Assembly (NCBI GenBank): GCA_021790055.1 | Contig: JAJYIL010000022.1 | Span: forward strand, 1-13,872 | Length of the DNA: 13,872 nt | Source of the DNA: Bacteroidota bacterium | GTDB taxonomy: Bacteria; Bacteroidota; Ignavibacteria; Ignavibacteriales; Ignavibacteriaceae | Direction of reading: 5' to 3' | In this document: piece after piece, positions 1-6,108 of the stretch | Layout: the number at the start of each line of letters is the position of its first letter | Position numbering within the stretch: the stretch's first letter is position 1 | Notes under the pieces: model-generated | Told to the model about the DNA's origin: nothing | The model's input: only the letters and a program-made list of their open reading frames with translations | Databases searched by the model: none | Made by a program: the position numbers and the translations under genes

Positions 1-649
1 CTTCGGCAGGGCAGGGTCTTGTTAGCGCGTGGTATACCGGCGCTGTTTTGCCTTCAGCTAAAGCTTGTCTTATTATTTCATCAATTAAAATACCGTTCTC
101 GGCATGAATGCAAACTAAGGCGTCTATTTCGCTGCTATGCTTCATTACTCTGAATATCGCAGCGTCATCAACCATCAATGAATTTGGATATGCCATGAAC
201 ATCTTAAAGCTTGTAACGCCTTCATCAACAAGTTTGTCCATGTCTTTCAAGTTCTTTTCAGGGATGTCTGTAATTATCATGTGGAAGCCGTAATCTATCA
301 CTGCTTTGCCTTCCGCCTTTTTCTGCCATACTTCAAAAGCTTCTTGCATTCCCGTTCCTCTGTTTTGCGTCGGGAAATCAATTATACATGTTGTCCCTCC
401 GAAAGCGGCAGCTATTGTCCCGGTTTCAAAATCATCCGATGACTTGATGTCTCCAAGAGGCATATCAAGATGCGTATGTACATCTATTCCACCGGGAATA
501 ATATATTTCCCCTTAGCATCCAGAATATTCTCGGCAGTTAAATTCAAATTGGTATCAATTACATCAATAATATTTCTTTCAATAAAGATATCCGCGATGT
601 AATCCTGGCTCGCAGTAATGATTCTCCCGTTTTTAATTAAGATGGACAT
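1..649 (-). CDS. hydA: Dihydropyrimidinase / D-hydantoinase family amidohydrolase (3' part outside window)
   Basis: I translated this minus-strand frame from the sequence; 216 codons are present and the C-terminal half lies beyond position 1. The family is a cytoplasmic cyclic amidohydrolase that opens dihydropyrimidine or hydantoin rings, using two metals bridged by a carboxylated lysine. Visible landmarks are the metal motif HTHLDMP (H58, H60), the GGTT turn followed by IIDFPTQ at 84-95, SFKMFMAY with the probable carboxylated lysine K149, CIHAEN with the next metal ligand H182, and YHALTRP at 206-212. The remaining metal ligands would be downstream. The ATG at 649-647 lies 11 bp after the stop of the U32 gene, so the two are probably co-transcribed; the ATG at 660 is out of frame. 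Substrate (uracil-type ring or hydantoin) cannot be told from the visible half. Confidence 0.87.
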   Translation of the reverse strand, partial: MSILIKNGRIITASQDYIADIFIERNIIDVIDTNLNLTAENILDAKGKYIIPGGIDVHTHLDMPLGDIKSSDDFETGTIAAAFGGTTCIIDFPTQNRGTGMQEAFEVWQKKAEGKAVIDYGFHMIITDIPEKNLKDMDKLVDEGVTSFKMFMAYPNSLMVDDAAIFRVMKHSSEIDALVCIHAENGILIDEIIRQALAEGKTAPVYHALTRPCPAE

Positions 650-660
650 AATAGATCCAT

Positions 661-1905
661 TTACTTATTGAGCAATATTTTCTTTTCGTCGTCCGTTTCC
701 GTTTCAGTGTTCACCACGATGTAAACCCTGTCGCTTGGTCTTACTAATTGGCTGCAAGGGAAGGTAATTCTATCGCCTTTAACGGCACTTTCAAGGTTTA
801 AATTTTCATTTTGAATTTTCTTCAGCCTAACATTAACCACACCCGAAGTTGGTCCGATAATCAACAGGCTGTCGTTTAATGAAATTTTTCCTGATTCCAA
901 CTGAACATAAGCAACCTGTGCCTGCTTATAATAATTTATTACCTTCCCGATAAATTCTTTCCTCGTTGATGCCTTGCTTCCGTAAATATCTGCATAGTCT
1001 TCAGAGCCTGGCTTGCCGAAATAAAATCCCGGTGAGAATCCGCGGTTATAAACTTCCTCGAGCTCTTTTAAAAAATCTTTTTTGATCTCCGGCGTCAGCT
1101 TCTTTTCAAGATAAAGATCGATTGCCCGACGGTATACTGAAACTACCTTAGCAACATATTCCGGGCTTCTTTTTCTTCCTTCTATCTTAAATGAATCAAT
1201 TCCCGCTTCAATCAACTTATCTATAAACTCAATAGTACAAAGATCTTTTGCCGATAAGACATAATCTTCGCCGATAACCATTTGCTTTCCGGTTATCGTG
1301 TCTTTTACTTCATACTCTCTGCGGCAGGGCTGTATGCATTCTCCTCTATTGGCACTCGGACCAAAAAGGTGATGGCTCATAAAGCATCTCCCGCTTACTG
1401 CAATGCACATTGCACCGTGAATAAAAGCCTCAACCTCCAGGTCGGTTGCAGCTCTTATCTTTTTTATTTCTTCAAGAGAACATTCGCGCGCAAGTACAAT
1501 TCTTACCGCACCAAGCTGCTTGTAAAGATCGGCACTTAGTGAATTGGAAACTGAACCTTGAGTTGAAATGCAGAATGGCACTTCATGCTTCTTACAAATT
1601 TGTGTAACAGCCAGATCCCAGCAGATTATCCTGTCAACTCCCGCCTTCTTCGCCGCTAATACTATCTCATCTAATTCACTTAATTCCTCTTCAAAAACTA
1701 TTGTATTCAGTGTAAGGTAAGTTCTTACGCTTTTTCCTCTGCATACTCTAACTATTTCCGGAAGTTCATCAACCGTAAAGTTTGCAGCCTTAGCCCGCAT
1801 ATTTAGTTTATCGACGCCAAAGTAAACAGCATCCGCACCTGCATTAATAGCGGCTGAAAGCATTGTCCAATCGCCGGCTGGCGACATTAATTCCGGCTTT
1901 TCCAT
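661..1905 (-). CDS. Peptidase U32 family protein, TrhP-like (tRNA uridine-34 hydroxylation)
   Basis: This 414-residue protein opens with a U32 start (PELMSPAGDW, then AINAGADAVYFG at 19-30) and carries the U32 signature around EAFIHGAMCIAVSGRCFMS at 159-177. Conserved cysteines are at 167, 174, 190 and 194, with GPSANRGECIQPCR linking the last two. FKIEGRKRSPEY at 239-250 is another strongly conserved block. Several U32 proteins once annotated as collagenases are RNA-modification proteins: E. coli YegQ (TrhP) and B. subtilis YrrN/YrrO are needed for 5-hydroxyuridine at tRNA position 34, and RlhA acts on 23S rRNA. The length fits the YegQ/YrrO branch rather than the roughly 650-residue RlhA branch. 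A role in tRNA wobble hydroxylation is therefore inferred from family and length. The start codon has only a weak upstream purine stretch. The gene is followed 11 bp later by the hydantoinase gene. Confidence 0.88.
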   Translation of the reverse strand: MEKPELMSPAGDWTMLSAAINAGADAVYFGVDKLNMRAKAANFTVDELPEIVRVCRGKSVRTYLTLNTIVFEEELSELDEIVLAAKKAGVDRIICWDLAVTQICKKHEVPFCISTQGSVSNSLSADLYKQLGAVRIVLARECSLEEIKKIRAATDLEVEAFIHGAMCIAVSGRCFMSHHLFGPSANRGECIQPCRREYEVKDTITGKQMVIGEDYVLSAKDLCTIEFIDKLIEAGIDSFKIEGRKRSPEYVAKVVSVYRRAIDLYLEKKLTPEIKKDFLKELEEVYNRGFSPGFYFGKPGSEDYADIYGSKASTRKEFIGKVINYYKQAQVAYVQLESGKISLNDSLLIIGPTSGVVNVRLKKIQNENLNLESAVKGDRITFPCSQLVRPSDRVYIVVNTETETDDEKKILLNK

Positions 1906-1964
1906 AATTTCGCTTATAATAAAAACATAGACGAGTCTTATAAATTAGATATTCATGAAATTTA

Positions 1965-2008
1965 AATCCGTGAACAACAGCGTAATCAGTGTCATCCGTG
2001 TGATATTG
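1965..2008. repeat. Degenerate 9-bp tandem array in the pepT-U32 spacer
   Basis: Five consecutive 9-mers can be laid in register on the plus strand from 1965. The clearest are TAATCAGTG (1983-1991) and TCATCCGTG (1992-2000), and AATCCGTGA (1965-1973) matches TCATCCGTG when shifted by two. The array fills the middle of the 112-bp spacer between the pepT stop and the start of the U32 gene. I see no hairpin-plus-T-run terminator in this spacer. Confidence 0.5.
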
Positions 2009-2017
2009 CTTTTTTCA

Positions 2018-3268
2018 TTAAGCTTTCTCCTCCCAAACTTTGCAAACCTCCACAAGCAGCTTTACAACAAGTTCCATATCTTGTACCGCTACCCATTCCA
2101 GCTTTGAGTGGAAGCTGTGCTCACCTGCAAAAATATTTGGCGTAGGCAGACCCATAAATGAAAGTCTCGATCCATCCGTCCCGCCGCGTATAGGACTGAA
2201 TATCGGTTTAATATTCAAACGGTTCATGGCTTCTACAGCATTGCCTGCGACAAACGGATATTTGTCAAGGATCTCTTTCATGTTCCGGTACTGTTCAATT
2301 GCTTCAAATTCCATTCTTGCACCGGGAAATTTTTTAACCGCTGCTTCAGCCAGATTCTTCAACAGCGATTCGTATTCTTTTAGCTTAGTAGCCTCAAAAT
2401 CCCGTATAATAAATTTAAGCGTCATCAATTCTTCAACACCGCTTATGTTTGTGCAATGGACATAACCCTCTCGCCCGTCCGTTGTCTCAGGTGAAAGCTT
2501 ATCCTTTGGCAAACTTTCGATAAAGGTAGAGGCTATTTTTACCGAGTTTATCATCTTGCCTTTAGCATAACCCGGATGAATATTCTTACCGTGGAATTTT
2601 ATCACTGCCATGTCTGCGCTGAAAGTCTCGGTCTCAATCTCACCGCGGCTGGATCCATCTACGGTGTAAGCAAATTGTGCACCCAGTTTTTTCAGATCAA
2701 TTTTTTCAGTACCCCTGCCGGTTTCTTCATCAGGTGTAAAACAGACTTTTATAATCCCGTGCTTAACTTCAGGATTAGTCATTAGGTAATTTACAGCATC
2801 CATTATCTCTGAAACGCCGGCTTTGTTATCTGCTCCAAGCAGTGTTGTTCCGTCCGTAGTGATGATATCATATCCAATCATATCTTTTAGTTCGGGGTTC
2901 TCTGCAACTTTTATTACCTGGCTTGAATCTTTAGGCAGAACAATATCTCCTCCGCGGTAATTTTTATGGATAACCGGTTTAACGTTTGCACCTGTTACTG
3001 CCGGAGAAGTATCCACATGTGCGATTAAAGCAATCACCGGAACATTCTTGTTTGAATTTGAAGGAAGCGTCGCCATAACGTATCCCCATTCATCCATTTG
3101 GGCATCTGACAACCCAATGCCTTTTAACTCTTCGGCAAGATCTTTTGAAAGCGTCTTTTGCTTTTCGGTGCTGGGAAAGCTCGTAGAATCTTCATCCGAT
3201 TGAGTATCGTATTTTACGTATCTCAGGAACCTTTCGGTACAAGTAAATTTATAATTTCCGTCAAACAT
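2018..3268 (-). CDS. pepT: Peptidase T (tripeptide aminopeptidase)
   Basis: This is a 416-residue cytoplasmic M20 metallopeptidase that removes the N-terminal residue from tripeptides using two zinc ions; the length matches PepT of other bacteria (about 405-410). The M20 metal set is complete: H84 and D86 in AHVDTSP, D147 in LLGADNKAG, the catalytic pair E181-E182 in TPDEETGRG, D204 in YTVDGS, and a C-terminal histidine in HSFHSKLEW (H387 by comparison with E. coli H379). IRGGTDGSRLSFMGLPTPN at 360-378 is characteristic of PepT. An unusually good ribosome binding site, AAGGAGAGG, lies 6-7 bases ahead of the ATG. The gene begins 30 bp after the ompA-like gene ends, so the two may share a transcript. 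The ORF on the opposite strand at 2040-2465 is a shadow. Confidence 0.96.
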   Translation of the reverse strand: MFDGNYKFTCTERFLRYVKYDTQSDEDSTSFPSTEKQKTLSKDLAEELKGIGLSDAQMDEWGYVMATLPSNSNKNVPVIALIAHVDTSPAVTGANVKPVIHKNYRGGDIVLPKDSSQVIKVAENPELKDMIGYDIITTDGTTLLGADNKAGVSEIMDAVNYLMTNPEVKHGIIKVCFTPDEETGRGTEKIDLKKLGAQFAYTVDGSSRGEIETETFSADMAVIKFHGKNIHPGYAKGKMINSVKIASTFIESLPKDKLSPETTDGREGYVHCTNISGVEELMTLKFIIRDFEATKLKEYESLLKNLAEAAVKKFPGARMEFEAIEQYRNMKEILDKYPFVAGNAVEAMNRLNIKPIFSPIRGGTDGSRLSFMGLPTPNIFAGEHSFHSKLEWVAVQDMELVVKLLVEVCKVWEEKA

Positions 3269-3298
3269 AATAGCCTCTCCTTCATTTTACTAATGAAC

Positions 3299-4777
3299 TT
3301 AGTTTATTCTTGTAATTTCCACACGGCGGTTTTTAGCTCTTCCTTCTTCGGTAGCATTGCTTGCCACCGGGTTTGCCTTACCGTATCCTTCAACTTTCAG
3401 TCTCCTGATATTTATTCCTTTTGAAACGAGGTATTCCATTACCGCTCTTGCTCTTTCAACGGAGACTTTTTTATTCATCTTATCAGATCCAATATTGTCC
3501 GTATAACCGGATATCTGCCACCGGCTGTTTGGATTTTCTTTCATTACTTTTACCAGGTTATTAAGCTCTGCAAATGATGATGGAAGCAGATTGCTTTTTC
3601 CAAATGCAAACGTAGCTCCGGCGCCTAATATAACCTTTGCAGATTCTTTAGGAACTTCTATCTTCGGCTTTTCTTTGATTTCCCTTACGACAGGACATCC
3701 CGTTGAATCAACTCTTACTCCCGCCGGTGTGTCCGGACATTTATCTTTATAATCCGGTACGCCGTCATGATCGGAATCTACCGGGCAGCCATTGGAATCA
3801 ACCTGAACTCCTGCAGGAGTACCCGGGCATTTATCTTTATAATCCGGTACGCCGTCGCCATCAGAATCAAGCGGACAGCCAAGATCATCCACCTTTACAC
3901 CTTTCGGTGTATTCGGACAAACATCACGGTAATCCGGTACGCCATCTCCATCCGAATCCAAAGGACACCCCTCCTTATCAACCGGAACTCCCTTCGGTGT
4001 GTTAGGACATTTATCTTTATAATCCGGTACACCGTCATGATCAGAATCTATCGGGCAGCCGTATTCATCTACTGCGACGCCTTTCGGAGTGTTCGGACAA
4101 ATATCCCTCGAGTCGGGGACTCCGTCTTTGTCGGAATCATAATCTGCAAAGAACGAAAATGAAAATCCAACTGATGCATAAAAAAACATATCATTGCTGG
4201 TTCCAATTGCTTTATCATCAAGATAATCGTTAGGGCTAAGCTGAACTCCTGCGCTTGCGTTTACGCTGAAATTATCCGTAACTAAATACCTGTAGCCAAG
4301 CTCGCCGTTGTAATCTATTTCATGTTTTTTATAAGCGTTCTTAAGATTGTTTGGAAGCTTTACTCCACCGGGACCTAGAGGATCAAACCATAAGTAAGAA
4401 GCGCCGGCAAAGAAATACGGGAATGATCTTTCGCCAAGCTGCAGCGAATAAATTACTCCGCCGCCGATGAAAGATAGTCTCGTTCTGAATTCGGTAGGTA
4501 CAAGTGTAGCATCTTTTCCCGAAATGTATCCTCCCCCGCCGAATGCTCTTACTCCAAAATTACTGATTGAATATGCAGGTAAGAAATAATCCAGAGAAAC
4601 TTTCCCCAGATAATCGGGTTTAATTTTTGAATAGTCTGTTCTCCCGATAGTGGCTCCTCCATCAACAGTGAATACAAGCGTATTCGAAAAGGCATTATAC
4701 CTTCTTGAATCTACCTGCGAGAGGCTTATACCGGATACAAACAAAATAATCAATGCTACCTTAACAATTGTCTGCAT
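3299..4777 (-). CDS. OmpA family outer-membrane protein with five TSP type 3 calcium-binding repeats
   Basis: The 492-residue protein has three parts. Residues 1-20 form a signal peptide (MQTIVKVALIILFVSGISLS). Residues about 25-213 are rich in alternating aromatic/polar strands, as in an outer-membrane beta-barrel, ending in FSFSFFADY. Residues 214-363 are five 30-residue thrombospondin type 3 repeats of the form DSDxDGVPDxxDxCPxTPxGVxVDxxGCP, whose acidic positions bind calcium in the family. Residues 381-492 are an OmpA-type peptidoglycan-binding domain with ISGYTDNIG (D427) and SVERARAV (R442), the two residues that normally hold diaminopimelate. It should tether the outer membrane to the cell wall, with the repeats as a stiff periplasmic spacer. 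A GGAGAG ribosome site precedes the ATG by about 6 bases, and the gene follows a strong terminator, so it probably has its own promoter. Confidence 0.93.
   Translation of the reverse strand: MQTIVKVALIILFVSGISLSQVDSRRYNAFSNTLVFTVDGGATIGRTDYSKIKPDYLGKVSLDYFLPAYSISNFGVRAFGGGGYISGKDATLVPTEFRTRLSFIGGGVIYSLQLGERSFPYFFAGASYLWFDPLGPGGVKLPNNLKNAYKKHEIDYNGELGYRYLVTDNFSVNASAGVQLSPNDYLDDKAIGTSNDMFFYASVGFSFSFFADYDSDKDGVPDSRDICPNTPKGVAVDEYGCPIDSDHDGVPDYKDKCPNTPKGVPVDKEGCPLDSDGDGVPDYRDVCPNTPKGVKVDDLGCPLDSDGDGVPDYKDKCPGTPAGVQVDSNGCPVDSDHDGVPDYKDKCPDTPAGVRVDSTGCPVVREIKEKPKIEVPKESAKVILGAGATFAFGKSNLLPSSFAELNNLVKVMKENPNSRWQISGYTDNIGSDKMNKKVSVERARAVMEYLVSKGINIRRLKVEGYGKANPVASNATEEGRAKNRRVEITRIN
3689..4138 (-). 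repeat. Five 90-bp coding repeats (TSP type 3 units) in the ompA-like gene
   Basis: Five exactly 90-bp units encode the 30-residue calcium-binding repeats. On the plus strand, units 2, 4 and 5 share an identical 20-bp stretch (4011-4030, 3831-3850 and 3741-3760), while units 1 and 3 have different codons for the same part. This points to recent copying or gene conversion among units 2, 4 and 5. The matching antisense open frames at 3703-4162 are by-products of the repeat. Confidence 0.92.
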
Positions 4778-4805
4778 TAGCTCTCCGATTAAATTTATAG
4801 AGATG

Positions 4806-4834
4806 TTCTAATTTAACGGAATTTTGTATAACAA
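4806..4834 (-). promoter_or_regulatory. Possible sigma-70-like promoter of the ompA-like gene
   Basis: On the minus strand TTGTTA (4834-4829) and TTAGAA (4811-4806) are separated by exactly 17 bp, and the second box lies 28 bp ahead of the ATG. The position between the upstream terminator and the gene is what one would expect. The -10 box is poor and the AT-rich context makes chance matches easy, so this is only a suggestion. Confidence 0.28.
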
Positions 4835-4871
4835 AAAAAAATGCGGAGCGAACTTTCATCCGTCTCCGCAT
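4833..4871 (-). terminator. Rho-independent terminator after gmd
   Basis: ATGCGGAG (4841-4848) pairs perfectly with CTCCGCAT (4864-4871), giving an 8-bp stem with a 15-nt loop. Read on the minus strand, the hairpin is followed by an unbroken run of nine T residues (4841-4833, the first overlapping the stem end). It lies 73 bp after the gmd stop and before the ompA-like gene, so it closes the nucleotide-sugar block. Confidence 0.85.
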
Positions 4872-4917
4872 AATTTTAATTTAGTTAATTGTCTGTAATC
4901 TTTAAGTTGTTGTCTTC

Positions 4918-4946
4918 AATTCGTCATTCCTCATTCGTCATTCCTC
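4918..4946. repeat. 7-bp tandem array over the gmd stop codon
   Basis: On the plus strand four heptamers run in register: AATTCGT, then CATTCCT, CATTCGT and CATTCCT. Equivalently, a 14-bp unit at 4919-4932 is perfectly repeated at 4933-4946. The last bases are the TGA stop of gmd (4947-4945), so the array begins inside the stop codon. Weaker heptad-like sequence continues down towards 4890. Confidence 0.75.
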
Positions 4947-6072
4947 AGTACCCCCGTCTTAATACTTTATCCATATCCGACTTTATCATCAGCCTAACAA
5001 GCTCCTCGAATTTTGTCTTTGCCTTCCAGCCAAGCTCTTTCTCCGCTTTTGCGGGATTTCCAATAAGTAACTCTACTTCCGTAGGACGGTAATAATTCGG
5101 ATCGACACCGACTATCTCGTCTCCTTTTTTTACTTCACTCGAAAATTCGAAATGATAATTTTTATAATTACCGGAATGATTGATTAGCGATTTTGCTTTT
5201 TCAAGGTCGATCTTTTTAATTAATCCTTTTTCTTTTTCAGCTCCGCCTCTCCATTCGATTTCTATTCCAAGCTCAGCAAAAGTCTTTTCGGTAAACTCTC
5301 TAACCGTGTGAGTTTCACCTGTAGCCAGTAAAAAGTCATCGGCTTTTTCATGCTGGAGTATACGCCACATCCCTTCGCAATATTCGGGTGCAAAGCCCCA
5401 GTCTCTTTTAGCGTCAAGGTTACCCAGCAAAAGATTTTTCTGCAAGCCTGTCACTATTCTTGCGGCAGCACGAGTAATTTTTCTTGTAACAAAAGTTTCG
5501 CCTCTCCTTGGAGATTCATGGTTGAATAAAATCCCGTTGCAAGCAAAGATGTTGTAGGCTTCCCTATAGTTTACAATTATCCAGTATCCGTACAGCTTTG
5601 CAACTCCGTAAGGCGAGCGCGGATAGAACGGGGTCTTCTCCGACTGAGGTATCTCCTGAACCTTACCGAACAACTCACTCGTCGATGCCTGGTAAAACTT
5701 TACCTTCTTTAATCCCACTTCTCGTATTGCATCAAGAAACCTTAATGTCCCAAGCGCATCCACCTGCGCCGTGTAATCAGGAACCTCAAAAGACACCTTA
5801 ACATGACTCTGCGCTGCAAGATTGTATATCTCATCCGGCTCAATCTTTTCAAGCAGACGATTCAAGTTGCTGGTATCTACAAGGTCGCCGTAATGCAAAA
5901 ACATTTTCTTATTTAGAATTTCTTTATTAGCATAAAGGTGATCTATCCTCGCCGTGTTAAACGAGCTGCTGCGCCGGATAATTCCGTGGACTTCGTATCC
6001 TTTTTCAACTAATATCTCGGTCAGGTAGCTTCCATCCTGACCGGTAACTCCTGTTATTAATGCTTTCTTCAT
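4945..6072 (-). CDS. gmd: GDP-mannose 4,6-dehydratase
   Basis: The 375-residue product matches the usual length (E. coli Gmd, 373). It is an extended short-chain dehydrogenase that converts GDP-D-mannose to GDP-4-keto-6-deoxy-D-mannose with an internal NADP hydride transfer. Visible marks are the nucleotide-binding start ALITGVTGQDGSYLTE (residues 4-19), RRSSSFNTARIDHLY (33-47), YGDLVDTSNL (61-70), the catalytic STSELFG block (T131, E133) and the YxxxK pair in SPYGVAKLYGYW (Y155, K159). NHESPRRGETFVTRKIT (184-200) is typical of Gmd rather than other sugar dehydratases. It lies 20 bp after fcl, which uses its product, so the two form an operon that makes GDP-L-fucose. There is no evident Shine-Dalgarno; the leader is an AT-only heptad array. 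The TGA stop is part of a 7-bp tandem repeat. Confidence 0.97.
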   Translation of the reverse strand: MKKALITGVTGQDGSYLTEILVEKGYEVHGIIRRSSSFNTARIDHLYANKEILNKKMFLHYGDLVDTSNLNRLLEKIEPDEIYNLAAQSHVKVSFEVPDYTAQVDALGTLRFLDAIREVGLKKVKFYQASTSELFGKVQEIPQSEKTPFYPRSPYGVAKLYGYWIIVNYREAYNIFACNGILFNHESPRRGETFVTRKITRAAARIVTGLQKNLLLGNLDAKRDWGFAPEYCEGMWRILQHEKADDFLLATGETHTVREFTEKTFAELGIEIEWRGGAEKEKGLIKKIDLEKAKSLINHSGNYKNYHFEFSSEVKKGDEIVGVDPNYYRPTEVELLIGNPAKAEKELGWKAKTKFEELVRLMIKSDMDKVLRRGY

Positions 6073-6080
6073 AATAATTG

Positions 6081-6108
6081 AATTTTTAATTTCTAATTTT
6101 TAATTTTT
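6081..6108. repeat. 7-bp tandem array over the fcl stop codon
   Basis: Four heptamers in register on the plus strand: AATTTTT, AATTTCT, AATTTTT, AATTTTT. The second one contains the fcl stop codon (TAG on the minus strand, 6095-6093), and the array also supplies the last Fcl residues (EKIKN) and the leader of gmd. Simple AT-richness could imitate such an array, but the C at 6093 in otherwise perfect register argues for a true tandem unit. Confidence 0.6.

Noticed and set aside
306..602. 98-codon plus-strand open frame, and another at 108-293
   Set aside because: They lie opposite the hydantoinase frame, which carries the metal-binding motifs.
2040..2465. 141-codon plus-strand open frame
   Set aside because: Antisense to pepT, with no recognisable domain; the minus-strand M20 motifs explain this DNA.
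3703..4162. Two plus-strand open frames with repeated Ile/Arg- or His/Pro-rich peptides
   Set aside because: They are exact antisense readings of the 90-bp calcium-binding repeats of the OmpA-like gene, which has a signal peptide, family motifs and a ribosome site.
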